From assembly GCF_013371215.1 (NCBI RefSeq), contig NZ_JABWMH010000002.1:620001-684000 (forward strand): DNA of 64,000 bases. Direction: 5' to 3'. The notes beneath the pieces were generated by a model that saw only the letters and a list, made by a program, of their open reading frames with translations, had not been told where the DNA came from and did no database searches. This document shows, piece by piece, positions 45,523 through 56,026 of this stretch (position 1 is its first letter; each line of letters starts with the position of its first letter). This stretch comes from Parasphingorhabdus flavimaris. GTDB lineage: Bacteria; Pseudomonadota; Alphaproteobacteria; Sphingomonadales; Sphingomonadaceae. A program made the position numbers and the translations under genes.

Positions 45523-46322
45523 AATGTTTCTCCGATCCGTTCCCAGCGCGCTGCCGTGATCCAGGTCCACGGCTTGATCCATTCTGCCGTACCATCGGTC
45601 GAGAAAATCGAGACCAGAGCCCGACCGACAAGATTTTCTTGCGGTACCATGCCGATTGCATGGCCGTCTACAGCGGGAAAGCGGCTGTCGGCACTGCGGT
45701 CGCGGTTGTCACCCATCAGGAACATATGACCATCCGGTACCACAAATGCCTCGGTTGTGTCGCCTTCCGAATCTTCGTAAATGTCCAAAATCCGATAGGA
45801 TATCCCGTTGGGCAAGGTTTCCTGAAATTGCGGATAGCGGCAGATCGTCGAGCCGCTATCGCCCGGTGACTCAAATTCGTCGCGGTAACACGGGCTGTTT
45901 GGGGTAACAGGATGTTCGAAATCCTCGATCTGCGTACGCTTGACCTCGGTTCCGTTGATCGAGACCACGCCCTTGGTGACCTGAACGATATCGCCGGAGA
46001 GCGCGATTACGCGTTTGATATAGTCATCGCGCGCGTTTGGTGGAGCCTTGAACACCACAACGTCGCCGGGTTTAGGCGGATTGGGTAAAATCCGGCCAGG
46101 GAACAGGGATATGTCGAACGGCAGGCTGTAGTTGGAAAAGCCATAAGGCCATTTCGCCACCAGCAGATAATCGCCGACGACAAGCCGAGGCTGCATCGAT
46201 TCCGAGGGAATGTTGAACGGCGAGATGATGAAACTGCGCAAGATCAGGATGAACAATGCAAGTTTTACAAGGAACGCGACAAAGTCCCGCGTTTCGGATC
46301 GTTCTGCTTTATCTCGCGCCAT
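45519..46322 (-). CDS. lepB: Signal peptidase I
   Basis: A 267-residue inner-membrane protease removing Sec signal peptides. One amino-terminal anchor (about 14-33) is followed by NIPSESMQP with the nucleophile Ser42 and DDYIKRVIALSGD with the general base Lys103. The later box GDNRDRSADSR is present. AAAGGGG precedes the ATG. It is the first gene of lepB-rnc-era and divergent from pgi. Confidence 0.96.
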   Translation of the reverse strand: MARDKAERSETRDFVAFLVKLALFILILRSFIISPFNIPSESMQPRLVVGDYLLVAKWPYGFSNYSLPFDISLFPGRILPNPPKPGDVVVFKAPPNARDDYIKRVIALSGDIVQVTKGVVSINGTEVKRTQIEDFEHPVTPNSPCYRDEFESPGDSGSTICRYPQFQETLPNGISYRILDIYEDSEGDTTEAFVVPDGHMFLMGDNRDRSADSRFPAVDGHAIGMVPQENLVGRALVSIFSTDGTAEWIKPWTWITAARWERIGETF

Positions 46323-46474
46323 GGCGCCCCTTTGCCGACATTGGCGGCGGCGTCAAGAATTCTTGCATTTGCCCGCTCGGCGCGATTTTCACCTTGAGAC
46401 AGGTCCACTCGACCGATAGGGCAGAGGGACTTGAACGGTGAACCCAATTCATACCCCAGAGATCGGATGTTTCC

Positions 46475-47980
46475 ATGACTTCAGACCAGTGGCAGACCAT
46501 CAAGGCGCTACCCCAGACACCGCTCGTCAGCCTGTTCGACGAAGATCCCGACCGGGTCGCCAATTTCGGATTGGAGCAGGCCGGGATCTACTTTGATTTT
46601 TCAAAAACCCATCTCGATGCAACCGCTGTCCAGGCTTTCGATAAACTGGCCGACGAACTGGACCTCGCGGGTAGAGTGAATGCCTTGCTGAGCGGCGAAC
46701 CTATCAATGTAAGCGAGGGAAGGGCGGCGGAACATAGCGCCGAGCGCGGAACCGGAAACCCGGCGAGCGTCGACAATGCCGCCATGCTGCACCAGCGCAT
46801 GAAAAGTCTGATCGAAGTAATCGAAACCGGTGTGTTGGGCGATTTTACGCAGATCATCCATCTCGGCATCGGAGGATCGGCACTCGGTCCCAAAATGCTG
46901 CACCAGGCGCTCAAGCTCGGTGATGAAAAATATGAACTTGCGGTCGTCTCCAATATCGATGGAGCGGCCCTAGAACCGGTGCTGGAGCGCTTCACTGCCG
47001 CCAAGACTCTGCTGGTCGTCGCGTCGAAGACATTCACCACCGCGGAGACACTGCTCAACGCGCATGCGGTGCTGGACTGGATGCGCGAAGACGGCGTCGC
47101 TGATCCGTTGGGACAGGTCGTGGCTCTGACGGCCGCGCCCGAACAGGCAGTGGAATGGGGCGTCGATGAAACGCGCATATTGCCGTTTTCCGAGACAGTC
47201 GGCGGCCGCTATTCGCTCTGGTCCTCGATCAGCTTCAGTCTGGCGCTAGCTCTCGGATATGAAGCCTTCGAGGATTTGCTGGCCGGTGCAGCCACGATGG
47301 ACCAGCATTTTCGGGATACTCCCTGGGCGAAGAATATTCCGGCTCTCGCCGCCTTCGCCGATCAATATTATGCACAGGTTCGCGGATGCGAAACCCGGGC
47401 GGTTTTTGCCTATGACGAGCGCCTGGGCCTGCTGCCCGACTATCTTCAGCAGCTTGAAATGGAGAGCAACGGCAAATCCGTGACACTGGATGGCGAACCA
47501 TTGGCACTGCAGTCGAGCCCGATCGTCTGGGGCGGCATCGGCACCGATGCGCAACATGCCGTCTTTCAGCTGCTCCACCAGGGCAGCCATCTGGTGCCTG
47601 TCGAGTTCCTGGCGGTGGTCGAGCCGGGGCACTCGTTGGGCCCTGCTCACCATCACGGCCTGCTACTCAACTGCTTCGCGCAGGGGGCGGCGTTGATGGC
47701 GGGTAAAAAATCCGATGACAGTCATCGAAATTATCCAGGTGACAGGCCATCGGTCACCATCTTACTGGAAGACTTGGAAGCACGTTCACTGGGTGCGCTG
47801 CTGGCATTTTACGAGCATCGCACTTTTGTGAACGCGGTTTTGCTGAATATCAATCCGTTCGATCAATTTGGCGTGGAGCTCGGAAAGCAGATGGCCAACG
47901 CACTGGCCGCTGACGATGGTAACCGATTGGACGCTTCGACCGAAGAACTGAAAAAGCGGGCCTTCGGACCCGGGCAATAA
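46475..47980 (+). CDS. pgi: Glucose-6-phosphate isomerase
   Basis: A 501-residue enzyme interconverting glucose-6-phosphate and fructose-6-phosphate. Conserved text: LGIGGSALGPKM, VASKTFTTAETL, GGRYSLWSSI and the late NPFDQFGVELGKQMA. It is a little shorter than the E. coli enzyme but complete. ATG 46475 is about 150 bases from the divergent lepB. gor follows after ten bases and is probably co-transcribed. Confidence 0.97.
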   Translation: MTSDQWQTIKALPQTPLVSLFDEDPDRVANFGLEQAGIYFDFSKTHLDATAVQAFDKLADELDLAGRVNALLSGEPINVSEGRAAEHSAERGTGNPASVDNAAMLHQRMKSLIEVIETGVLGDFTQIIHLGIGGSALGPKMLHQALKLGDEKYELAVVSNIDGAALEPVLERFTAAKTLLVVASKTFTTAETLLNAHAVLDWMREDGVADPLGQVVALTAAPEQAVEWGVDETRILPFSETVGGRYSLWSSISFSLALALGYEAFEDLLAGAATMDQHFRDTPWAKNIPALAAFADQYYAQVRGCETRAVFAYDERLGLLPDYLQQLEMESNGKSVTLDGEPLALQSSPIVWGGIGTDAQHAVFQLLHQGSHLVPVEFLAVVEPGHSLGPAHHHGLLLNCFAQGAALMAGKKSDDSHRNYPGDRPSVTILLEDLEARSLGALLAFYEHRTFVNAVLLNINPFDQFGVELGKQMANALAADDGNRLDASTEELKKRAFGPGQ

Positions 47981-47990
47981 GGAAAATTAC

Positions 47991-49340
47991 ATGGCTGAAT
48001 ATGATTATGACCTGTTCGTTATCGGAGCAGGTTCCGGAGGAACGCGAGCTGCGCGGGTTTCCGCGTCTTATGGTGCGAAAGTAGCAGTAGCCGAAGAATA
48101 TCGGGTTGGTGGAACCTGTGTCATCCGCGGCTGTGTGCCAAAGAAACTGCTGGTTTACGGCTCCCATTTTTCCGAAGAACTGGAAGATGGCAAGAATTTT
48201 GGCTGGACCTGGGAAAATGCAAGGTTCGATTGGCCGACCCTGCGCGATCATATTCTCAAGGACGTTGACAGGCTGAACAACGCCTATACCGAAACGTTGA
48301 AAAACCACGATGTCGAGGTCATCCTCGAACGCGCCGAACTCACCGGACCGCATGAAATCAAGCTGGGTGATGGCAGGACGGTTACTGCAAAATATATATT
48401 GATCGCCGTGGGTGCATGGCCCGCTGTCGCCGAATTTCCGGGCAGTGAACATATGTCTACGTCGAACGAGATGTTTCATCTCGAGAAGCTGCCCGAGACA
48501 GTCATCATTTCCGGTGGTGGCTATATTGCGAATGAATTTGCAGGTATTTTCAATGGCTTGGGCAGTGAAGTCACGGTTGTCAATCGCTCGGACATCATAT
48601 TGCGCGGCTATGACGAGAGCGTCCGCGATCGGTTGATACAGATCTCGCTCGCCAAAGGTATCAGTTACAAATTCAACTGCCACTTCGACAAGATCGAAAA
48701 GCGTGAGGATGGCGCTCTCGACGTTTACATGGACGGGCACGATGAGCCGGTCCGCGCCGATGTGGTGCTTGCTGCTACCGGACGTCGACCGAAGATCGAG
48801 GGACTGGGTCTGGAAAATGCGGGGGTCAGGATCAACGATAGCGACGCGATCATCGTCGATGAATATAGCCAGACCAACGTCGACAATATTTATGCCGTGG
48901 GCGACGTCACCGACCGCGTCCAATTGACTCCGATCGCGATCCGCGAGGGGCAGGCCTTTGCCGACACCGTGTTCGGCGACAATCCGCGCACCGTCGATTA
49001 TGACAATATTCCCTCGGCGGTATTCTCTCAGCCGCCGATTGCTTCGGTCGGTCTGACCGAAGGCGAAGCACGCGAGAAATATGGCAATATCAAGGTTTAT
49101 TCCTCTGATTTCAGGGCGATGCGCAATGTGTTCGCCGACCGGACCGAGCGCAGCCTTTACAAGATGATCGTGGAGCATCCGACCGAGAAAATTCTCGGAC
49201 TGCACATGATCGGTCCCGACGCACCGGAAATCTTGCAGGCCGCCGCGATCGCGGTGAAAGCCGGACTGACGAAGCAGGCCTTTGACGATACCGTGGCCCT
49301 GCACCCCAGCATGGCGGAGGAACTTGTCCTGTTCAAATAG
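47991..49340 (+). CDS. gor: Glutathione-disulfide reductase
   Basis: A 449-residue FAD/NADPH enzyme keeping glutathione reduced. FAD motif [13 protein letters not shown]; redox pair Cys43 and Cys48 in GGTCVIRGCVPKK, which is the CVIRGC form seen in glutathione reductases of alphaproteobacteria and plants; NADPH site SGGGYIANEFAG; carboxyl active-site text VALHPSMAEE with the proton-relay histidine. Co-transcription with pgi would link it to sugar-phosphate metabolism. Confidence 0.96.
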   Translation: MAEYDYDLFVIGAGSGGTRAARVSASYGAKVAVAEEYRVGGTCVIRGCVPKKLLVYGSHFSEELEDGKNFGWTWENARFDWPTLRDHILKDVDRLNNAYTETLKNHDVEVILERAELTGPHEIKLGDGRTVTAKYILIAVGAWPAVAEFPGSEHMSTSNEMFHLEKLPETVIISGGGYIANEFAGIFNGLGSEVTVVNRSDIILRGYDESVRDRLIQISLAKGISYKFNCHFDKIEKREDGALDVYMDGHDEPVRADVVLAATGRRPKIEGLGLENAGVRINDSDAIIVDEYSQTNVDNIYAVGDVTDRVQLTPIAIREGQAFADTVFGDNPRTVDYDNIPSAVFSQPPIASVGLTEGEAREKYGNIKVYSSDFRAMRNVFADRTERSLYKMIVEHPTEKILGLHMIGPDAPEILQAAAIAVKAGLTKQAFDDTVALHPSMAEELVLFK

Positions 49341-49375
49341 GGTGACGCTACGGCCTCTTGGACTATAGAAAAGGT

Positions 49376-49391
49376 TTAATCGCGCGATTAA
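49376..49391. promoter_or_regulatory. Perfect 16-base palindrome before the propionyl-CoA operon
   Basis: TTAATCGCGCGATTAA is its own reverse complement and lies 78 bases ahead of pccB, in the 128-base gap after gor. TTGAC sequences (about 49398 and 49424) downstream may be -35 elements. It is a plausible operator for the operon; the binding protein is unknown. Confidence 0.45.
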
Positions 49392-49468
49392 TTACTATTG
49401 ACGATTGCCTAACCGGCTGTGCATTGACTAGGGCATATTGCATCTAGTGATTCACAGCCGGGGGTTTA

Positions 49469-50995
49469 ATGTCAGACATTATCGCACAATTGGAAGCCAA
49501 GCGTGCCGAAGCCATGCTTGGCGGCGGGCAGAAGCGAATCGATAGCCAGCATGCCAAGGGCAAGCTGACCGCGCGCGAGCGGATCGAAATCCTGCTCGAC
49601 GAAGATTCGTTCGAAGAGATCGACATGTATGTCGAACATAATTGCGTCGATTTCGGCATGGAAAAAACCAGGATCGCCGGCGACGGCGTGGTTACCGGCT
49701 CGGGCACGATCAACGGCCGGCTGGTCTTCGTGTTCAGCCAGGACTTCACGGTGTTCGGCGGCTCGCTTTCCGAACGCCATGCCGAGAAGATCTGCAAGGT
49801 GCTCGACAATGCGATGAAAGTCGGCGCGCCGGTTATCGGCATCAACGACAGCGGTGGCGCGCGTATTCAGGAAGGCGTGGCATCGCTCGGCGGCTATGCC
49901 GACGTGTTCCAGAAAAATGTGCTCGCCAGTGGCGTGATCCCGCAGCTTAGCCTGATCATGGGGCCTTGCGCGGGCGGCGCGGTCTATTCCCCGGCAATGA
50001 CCGATTTCATCTTCATGGTGAAGGACAGCAGCTACATGTTCGTCACCGGGCCCGATGTGGTCAAGACCGTGACCAACGAGATCGTGACGCAGGAAGAACT
50101 GGGCGGAGCGGTCACGCACACCACCAAGACCAGCGTCGCCGATGTCGCTTATGAAAATGATATCGAGGCATTGCTCGCGGCGCGCGACTTCATCGACTTC
50201 ATGCCGCTTTCCAACCGCGAGGAAGTCCCCGAACGGCCGACCGCCGATCCGTGGGACCGGCTCGAGGACAGCCTCGATACGCTGATCCCGGACAATGCCA
50301 ACCAGCCTTATGACATGCACGAAGTCATCCGCAAGATGGTCGACGAGGGCGATTTCTTTGAAGTCCAGCCGTCCCATGCCGGCAATATCATCTGCGGCTT
50401 TGGCCGGATGGAAGGCGCCACCGTCGGTGTCGTCGCCAATCAGCCCATGGTGCTCGCGGGTTGCCTCGACATCAATGCATCCAAGAAGGCAGCGCGCTTT
50501 GTCCGCTATTGCGACGCGTTCAACATTCCGATCGTGACATTGGTCGACGTTCCAGGCTTTCTGCCCGGCACCTCACAAGAGCATAACGGCATCATCAAAC
50601 ATGGCGCGAAGCTTCTCTTTGCCTATGCCGAGGCGACCGTGCCGAAGATCACGATCATCACCCGCAAGGCTTATGGCGGCGCTTATGACGTGATGGCGTC
50701 CAAGCATCTGCGCGGCGATCTAAATTATGCCTGGCCCACCGCCGAAATCGCTGTGATGGGTGCAAAAGGAGCGGTCGAAATCATCTTCCGCGGCAAGACG
50801 CCGGATGAGATTGCCGAGCGTACCGCGGAATATGAAGCGCGCTTTGCCAACCCGTTCATTGCGGCGCAAAAGGGCTTTATTGACGAAGTGATCATGCCCC
50901 ATTCAACGCGGCGCCGGGTGGCTCTGGGGTTACGGAAGCTGCGCAACAAGCAGCTCGAGAACCCGTGGAAGAAGCATGACAATATTCCGTTGTAG
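49469..50995 (+). CDS. pccB: Propionyl-CoA carboxylase beta subunit (carboxyltransferase)
   Basis: A 508-residue biotin-dependent carboxyltransferase transferring CO2 from PccA-biotin to propionyl-CoA. It contains [57 protein letters not shown] and [12 protein letters not shown], all standard. It is the first gene of a run leading through mce, scpA, bioB and pccA, so the assignment as propionyl-CoA rather than acetyl-CoA carboxylase is well supported by context. ATG 49469 follows GGGGGTTTA. Confidence 0.95.
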   Translation: MSDIIAQLEAKRAEAMLGGGQKRIDSQHAKGKLTARERIEILLDEDSFEEIDMYVEHNCVDFGMEKTRIAGDGVVTGSGTINGRLVFVFSQDFTVFGGSLSERHAEKICKVLDNAMKVGAPVIGINDSGGARIQEGVASLGGYADVFQKNVLASGVIPQLSLIMGPCAGGAVYSPAMTDFIFMVKDSSYMFVTGPDVVKTVTNEIVTQEELGGAVTHTTKTSVADVAYENDIEALLAARDFIDFMPLSNREEVPERPTADPWDRLEDSLDTLIPDNANQPYDMHEVIRKMVDEGDFFEVQPSHAGNIICGFGRMEGATVGVVANQPMVLAGCLDINASKKAARFVRYCDAFNIPIVTLVDVPGFLPGTSQEHNGIIKHGAKLLFAYAEATVPKITIITRKAYGGAYDVMASKHLRGDLNYAWPTAEIAVMGAKGAVEIIFRGKTPDEIAERTAEYEARFANPFIAAQKGFIDEVIMPHSTRRRVALGLRKLRNKQLENPWKKHDNIPL

Positions 50996-51005
50996 GGGTT
51001 AATTT

Positions 51006-51950
51006 ATGCCAACAGGACTAGTAGCCCTCCTCGACGACGTCGCAGCCATTGCGAAGGTCGCTGCCGCTTCGGTTGATGATATCGGTGCCGCCGCCGCGCG
51101 GGCCGGGACCAAATCGGCTGGCGTGGTGATCGACGATGCTGCGGTTACGCCGACCTATGTGACCGGCTTCGATCCGTCGCGCGAATTGCCGATGATCTGG
51201 AAAATTACCAAGGGGTCGTTCAAGAACAAGCTGGTCTTTTTGCTACCGGCAGCGGTGCTTTTGGGTCAATTTGCGCCCTTTTTGATACCGATCATCCTCA
51301 TTTTCGGCGGTTTGTTCCTCTGTTATGAAGCCGCCGAGAAGGTTCTGGAAATTTTCCATGTCGACGAGTCCACCAAACATGACCAGCCCGCGATCATCGA
51401 AGGGCCGGGGCGGGAGCAGGAGATGGTCTCGGGCGCGATCCGGACTGACCTGATCCTGTCGGGCGAGATCATGGCGATCGCCTTGTCCGAGCTGACCGAC
51501 CAGGTCTGGTGGGAGCAGGCGATCATATTGGCGATCATCGGCATCGTGATTACCGTTGCCGTCTATGGCTCGGTCGCGCTGATCGTGAAGATGGACGATA
51601 TCGGTCTGCATATCGCTCAGAATAATGAAGGAGCGTTGCGTTCCTTTGGCTGTGGCCTGGTTCGGCTGATGCCGAAACTGCTCGCGGCCCTATCGATCAT
51701 CGGGACGCTGGCCATGGCCTGGGTCGGCGGCGGGTTGCTGGTCCACAATGTCGCGGCTCTGGGATGGCACGGCCCGGAACATCTGATCGATTGGCTCTCG
51801 CATCCGCTGCTTGGCCTGTTCCCGGCTTCGGCCGAGCTGATGGTCGGCGGTATCGCCTTTGCGCTACTGTCGGGGATACTCGGCGTGCTCGTTGGCGCCG
51901 GAATAGCGCCGCTGGTGCACAAGATCATTCCGCATGGAGAAGGACATTAG
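51006..51950 (+). CDS. DUF808 family inner-membrane protein
   Basis: A 314-residue protein starting MPTGLVALLDDVAAIAKVAA, the DUF808 (YedI-like) signature. The amino part is soluble and includes a DDIGAAAARAGTKSAGVVIDD segment; at least five membrane helices follow. The function of the family is unknown. It sits between pccB and mce with ten bases before it and no gap after it (TAG then ATG), so it is an operon member, but a role in propionate metabolism is not shown. Confidence 0.88.
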   Translation: MPTGLVALLDDVAAIAKVAAASVDDIGAAAARAGTKSAGVVIDDAAVTPTYVTGFDPSRELPMIWKITKGSFKNKLVFLLPAAVLLGQFAPFLIPIILIFGGLFLCYEAAEKVLEIFHVDESTKHDQPAIIEGPGREQEMVSGAIRTDLILSGEIMAIALSELTDQVWWEQAIILAIIGIVITVAVYGSVALIVKMDDIGLHIAQNNEGALRSFGCGLVRLMPKLLAALSIIGTLAMAWVGGGLLVHNVAALGWHGPEHLIDWLSHPLLGLFPASAELMVGGIAFALLSGILGVLVGAGIAPLVHKIIPHGEGH

Positions 51951-52385
51951 ATGAAACTGGGAAGAATGAACCATATCGGCGTCGCAACGCCCGATCTTGA
52001 TGCCTCGATCGCTTTCTATCGCGATGTCATGGGCGCCACCGATATCACCGAACCGTTCGTGCTGGATTCGCAGAAAGTGCGCGTCTGTTTCGTCAACACA
52101 CCGGGCGAGGGCGGCACCGCCGGCACGCAGGTCGAATTGCTGCAGCCGACACAAGCGGACAGCGCGGTCGGCAAATGGCTGGAGAAAAACCCGCTCGGCG
52201 GCCAGCATCATATCTGTTTTGAAGTGCCCGATATCCACGCCGCCAAGGCCGAATTCGAAGCGATGGGCAAGCGCGTCCTCGGCGAACCGCGGATCGGCGC
52301 GCACGGTACGTTGATCTTTTTTGTGCATCCCAAGGATATGGGCGGAATGCTGACCGAAATTATGGAAACACCAAAAGGGCACTAA
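51951..52385 (+). CDS. mce: Methylmalonyl-CoA epimerase
   Basis: A 144-residue vicinal-oxygen-chelate protein converting (2S)- to (2R)-methylmalonyl-CoA. Metal ligands are recognisable in MNHIGVA, GGQHHICFEV and LTEIME. It is the link between PccAB and the mutase. The ATG directly follows the DUF808 TAG. Confidence 0.95.
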   Translation: MKLGRMNHIGVATPDLDASIAFYRDVMGATDITEPFVLDSQKVRVCFVNTPGEGGTAGTQVELLQPTQADSAVGKWLEKNPLGGQHHICFEVPDIHAAKAEFEAMGKRVLGEPRIGAHGTLIFFVHPKDMGGMLTEIMETPKGH

Positions 52386-52392
52386 ACAAATA

Positions 52393-52454
52393 TTCGTCAT
52401 CCTGAACTTGTTTCAGGACCCCGCGAGATCCTGAAACAAGTTCAGGATGACGAA
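52393..52454. repeat. Palindromic repeat, copy 1 (perfect 26-base inverted repeat)
   Basis: Arms 52393-52418 and 52429-52454 are exact reverse complements around a ten-base loop. Each arm itself contains a smaller palindrome, TCCTGAA..TTTCAGGA. It lies between mce and the enoyl-CoA hydratase gene. A related copy is at 57058-57152. Confidence 0.9.
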
Positions 52455-52473
52455 CCATTCAAAAGGACCAAAT

Positions 52474-53259
52474 ATGGAATTCGAAACAATCAAGCTGGAT
52501 ATTGCGGACAATATCGCCACCATCACGCTGAACCGGCCCGAGCGTCTGAACGCCATGGCGCCACAAATGGCGGACGAGATCGGCGACGCGCTGGACCAGC
52601 TGGACGGTGCGCGCTGCGTGCTGATCTCGGGCGAAGGCAGAGCCTTTTGCTCGGGAGCCGATCTTGCCGCGCGCGGGGCTGGCGCGTCCATCTCCGGCGG
52701 GCAGGGCGCCCACCGTGCGCTGAGCCGGTCCTATAATCCGCTGATGATGAAACTGGCCCGACTGGAAGTTCCGGTAATCACCGCGGTCAACGGTCCCGCA
52801 GCCGGTGTCGGTTGCAGCCTTGCTCTGGCCAGCGATTTTGCCGTCGCGGGCAAATCAGCTTATTTCCTTCAGGCGTTCGTAAACATTGGTCTTGTGCCGG
52901 ACGGCGGTGCATCATGGATGCTGGCACGGCTCATCGGTAAGGCGCGGGCGACGGAAATGATGATGCTGGGAGAGAAAATCTCCGGAGAGAAAGCTGCCGA
53001 CTGGGGGCTGATCTACAAATGTGTCGAGGATGACATGTTGATCGAGGAAGCCCGCTCGCTGGCGGGGCGCCTGGCAAATGGGCCGACGGTTTCGCTGGGA
53101 CTGATGCGGCAGGGACTGGCTGCAGCGCTGGAATCGGACTATGCTTCCGCCTTGCGGACAGAAGCGGAAAACCAGCTAATTGCCGGTGACAGCGCTGATG
53201 CGAGGGAAGGCGGAATATCCTTCCTCCAGAAACGCAAGGCGGAGTTCAAGGGCGAGTGA
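52474..53259 (+). CDS. Enoyl-CoA hydratase/isomerase family protein
   Basis: A 261-residue crotonase-fold enzyme. Oxyanion-hole segments AFCSGADL and NGPAAGVGCSLALASD are present, with the second catalytic position in GLVPDGGASW, resembling PaaG-type enzymes, so isomerase or hydratase are both possible. ATG 52474 follows AAAGGACC; an upstream in-frame ATG lies inside the palindromic repeat and is rejected. The stop overlaps the next start (GTGA). Confidence 0.92.
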   Translation: MEFETIKLDIADNIATITLNRPERLNAMAPQMADEIGDALDQLDGARCVLISGEGRAFCSGADLAARGAGASISGGQGAHRALSRSYNPLMMKLARLEVPVITAVNGPAAGVGCSLALASDFAVAGKSAYFLQAFVNIGLVPDGGASWMLARLIGKARATEMMMLGEKISGEKAADWGLIYKCVEDDMLIEEARSLAGRLANGPTVSLGLMRQGLAAALESDYASALRTEAENQLIAGDSADAREGGISFLQKRKAEFKGE

Positions 53260-53870
53260 TTTTCTACGATAGCGCCAATCCTGCTCCAAATCCCCGTCGG
53301 GTGCGCATATTTGCCGCCGAGAAGGGTATAGCCCTGCCAACCGAAAATATTTCGATCATGGCGGGCGAGCAGAAATCACCGGAATTTCTGAAGATCAATT
53401 CGCGCGGCCAGACGCCGGCATTGAAGCTGGACGACGGAACGGTGATCAGCGAAAGCGTGGCTATCTGTCGCTATCTCGAAGCGGTGCATCCCGAGAAGCC
53501 GATGTTCGGGGAAAAGCCGGAAGAAATCGGCGCGATCGAAATGTGGTTACGCCGGGCCGAAATGCTGGTGATGGAGCCGGTCGGCAAGCTCTGGGTACAT
53601 GCCCATCCCTATACCGCGAAAATGCCGATCAAGCGTTATCCGGAATATGGCGAAAGCAATCGTGCGCGGGCGGTCGAGGGATTTTCGATGTGCAATGAGG
53701 CATTGGCCGACCGGGACTATCTGGCAGGATCACGGTTTAGCGCCGCCGATATCATCCTGTTCTGCACAATAGAATTTGCCCAATTTGTGGGGATAGATAT
53801 TCCCCAGGAACATAAGCATTTGCTAGACTGGCATGCCCGCGTTTCCGCGCGGCCAAGCGCCAAGGCTTGA
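53256..53870 (+). CDS. Glutathione S-transferase family protein
   Basis: A 204-residue protein with a thioredoxin-like amino domain ([45 protein letters not shown]) and an all-helical carboxyl domain ([16 protein letters not shown]). Translation starts at GTG 53256, overlapping the enoyl-CoA hydratase TGA. Presence in an acyl-CoA operon may mean handling of reactive intermediates such as acrylyl-CoA; this is a guess. Confidence 0.9.
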   Translation: MIFYDSANPAPNPRRVRIFAAEKGIALPTENISIMAGEQKSPEFLKINSRGQTPALKLDDGTVISESVAICRYLEAVHPEKPMFGEKPEEIGAIEMWLRRAEMLVMEPVGKLWVHAHPYTAKMPIKRYPEYGESNRARAVEGFSMCNEALADRDYLAGSRFSAADIILFCTIEFAQFVGIDIPQEHKHLLDWHARVSARPSAKA

Positions 53871-53881
53871 AAGACGAAGAT

Positions 53882-56026
53882 ATGACAAAGAAAACTCTCG
53901 ACGACTGGAGGGCCCTGGCCGACAAAGAGGTCAAGGGCCGCGACCTGACCTGGGAAACGCCCGAAGGCATCGCCGTGAAACCGCTATATACTGCGGAAGA
54001 CACCAGCGGGAAAGGCATTGACCCCGGACTGCCCGGCTTCGGGCCCTTCACCCGCGGCGTCAAGGCCAGCATGTATGCGGGCCGTCCATGGACGATCCGG
54101 CAATATGCCGGATTTTCGACGGCGGAGGAATCCAACGCCTTCTATCGTCGCAATCTGGCGGCGGGTCAGAAGGGGCTGTCGGTCGCCTTCGATCTCGCCA
54201 CCCATCGCGGCTATGACAGCGACCATCCGCGCGTTGTCGGCGATGTCGGCAAGGCCGGCGTGGCGATCGACAGTGTCGAGGATATGAAAATCCTGTTCGA
54301 CCAGATTCCGCTCGACGAGATGTCGGTGTCGATGACGATGAACGGAGCGGTGATCCCGTGCCTCGCTTTCTATATCATTGCGGCGGAAGAGCAGGGCGTC
54401 TCGCAGGAGAAGCTCTCCGGCACCATCCAGAATGATATTCTCAAAGAGTTCATGGTCCGCAATACGTATATCTATCCGCCGGCACCAAGCATGCGGATCA
54501 TTTCCGACATCATCGGCTATACGTCCGAGCATATGCCGAAGTTCAACAGCATCTCGATCAGCGGCTATCATATGCATGAGGCTGGAGCGACGGCGGTGCA
54601 GGAGCTGGCCTTCACCATCGCCGACGGCCGCGAATATGCCAAGCAGGCGATGGCGACGGGTCTCGATATCGACGCGTTTGCCGGCCGTCTGAGCTTCTTC
54701 TTCGGCATCGGCATGAATTTCTTCATGGAGGTCGCAAAGCTTCGCGCGGCCCGGACCCTGTGGCACCGGGTGATGACCGATCTCGGCGCTCAGTCGGAAC
54801 GGTCGAAAATGCTGCGCACCCATTGCCAGACTTCGGGCGTGTCGCTGACCGAGCAGGATCCCTACAACAACGTGATCCGCACCACGATCGAGGCAATGGC
54901 CGCGACTTTGGGCGGAACCCAGTCGCTGCACACCAACGCGCTCGACGAAGCCATCGCGCTGCCGACCGATTTCTCGGCGCGGATTGCGCGCAACACGCAG
55001 ATCGTGTTGCAGGAAGAAGCCGGCATTACCAAGGTCGTCGATCCACTCGGCGGCAGCTATTATGTCGAGGCGCTGACCGATGAACTGGTCGAGAAAGCCT
55101 GGGAGATTATCGAGAAAGTCGACGCCGAAGGCGGCATGGCCAAGGCGGTTGCCGATGGCTGGCCCAAGGCGATGATCGAGGAGGCCGCTGCCGGTCGCCA
55201 GGCCGCTGTTGACAAGGGCGATGCCGTTATTGTCGGGGTCAATAAATATCGGCTGCCCGAAGAAGATCCGATGGAAACGCTCGACATCGACAATGCCAAG
55301 GTCCGGCAGGGCCAGATTGCGCGGCTCGAGAAGATGCGGGCTGACCGCGATGAAGCTGCCTGTCAGGCGGCGCTCAAGGCGCTGACCGATGGCGCCAAGG
55401 GCGGCGGCAATGTGCTGGCGCTGGCGGTTGATGCCGCACGGCAACGCGCGTCGCTGGGCGAGATTTCGGATGCGATGGAAGCGGTCTTTGGCCGTTATGA
55501 AACGCAGCCAACGCCGGTCAAAGGCATTTATGGCAAAGCCTATGAAGGCGATGCCCGCTACGCGATGGTCATCGAGGGCGTGGATGCGGTTTCGCAGCGG
55601 CTTGGCCGCAAGCCGAAAATCCTCGTCGCGAAAATGGGGCAGGACGGTCATGACCGTGGTGCCAATGTCGTGTCGAGCGCCTTCACCGATATGGGCTTTG
55701 ACGTGATTTCCGGGCCGCTGTTCCAGACACCCGGCGAAACCCGCGATCTTGCCTTGTCCGAGAATGTCGACGCGGTGGGCGCGTCCAGCCTTGCCGCAGG
55801 CCACAAGACACTGATCCCGGAACTGATCAACCTGCTGAAAGAAGCTGGGCGGAGCGATATCAAGATTTTTGCCGGCGGTGTGATCCCGGCGAAGGACTAT
55901 GAATTTTTGCGCAAATCCGGCGTTGTCGGAATCTATGGACCGGGCAGCAATATTGTGGAATGTGCCGCGGACATATTGAGATTGCTGGGCCATAATATGC
56001 CCCCCGAAGAGGAAATTGCCGAATGA
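53882..56026 (+). CDS. scpA: Methylmalonyl-CoA mutase (single-subunit, B12-dependent)
   Basis: A 714-residue enzyme rearranging (2R)-methylmalonyl-CoA to succinyl-CoA. The TIM-barrel carries [15 protein letters not shown] and [20 protein letters not shown]. The carboxyl B12 domain has GQDGHDRGA with the cobalt-ligand His590, then [11 protein letters not shown] and [11 protein letters not shown] 53882 is chosen; a TTG overlapping the GST stop is also in frame. The stop overlaps the bioB ATG as ATGA. No MeaB/ArgK chaperone gene is in the window. Confidence 0.97.
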   Translation: MTKKTLDDWRALADKEVKGRDLTWETPEGIAVKPLYTAEDTSGKGIDPGLPGFGPFTRGVKASMYAGRPWTIRQYAGFSTAEESNAFYRRNLAAGQKGLSVAFDLATHRGYDSDHPRVVGDVGKAGVAIDSVEDMKILFDQIPLDEMSVSMTMNGAVIPCLAFYIIAAEEQGVSQEKLSGTIQNDILKEFMVRNTYIYPPAPSMRIISDIIGYTSEHMPKFNSISISGYHMHEAGATAVQELAFTIADGREYAKQAMATGLDIDAFAGRLSFFFGIGMNFFMEVAKLRAARTLWHRVMTDLGAQSERSKMLRTHCQTSGVSLTEQDPYNNVIRTTIEAMAATLGGTQSLHTNALDEAIALPTDFSARIARNTQIVLQEEAGITKVVDPLGGSYYVEALTDELVEKAWEIIEKVDAEGGMAKAVADGWPKAMIEEAAAGRQAAVDKGDAVIVGVNKYRLPEEDPMETLDIDNAKVRQGQIARLEKMRADRDEAACQAALKALTDGAKGGGNVLALAVDAARQRASLGEISDAMEAVFGRYETQPTPVKGIYGKAYEGDARYAMVIEGVDAVSQRLGRKPKILVAKMGQDGHDRGANVVSSAFTDMGFDVISGPLFQTPGETRDLALSENVDAVGASSLAAGHKTLIPELINLLKEAGRSDIKIFAGGVIPAKDYEFLRKSGVVGIYGPGSNIVECAADILRLLGHNMPPEEEIAE

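Noticed and set aside
49376-49391. CtrA-type site (TTAA-N7-TTAA)
   Set aside because: The spacing between the TTAA half-sites is eight, not seven, and the element is a perfect palindrome, so I list it only as an unassigned operator.
52447-52473. Upstream ATG for the enoyl-CoA hydratase
   Set aside because: It lies inside the palindromic repeat and would add nine unrelated residues; the ATG at 52474 has a good AAAGGA ribosome site.
53984-55993. Very long open frame (669 codons) antisense to scpA
   Set aside because: It lies entirely opposite a clear methylmalonyl-CoA mutase and has no recognisable motif; such frames come from the codon bias of the real gene. The same holds for the antisense frames opposite ffh (2010-3344), ahcY (16105-17259), pccA (56899-58590) and the M2 peptidase (12585-14261).
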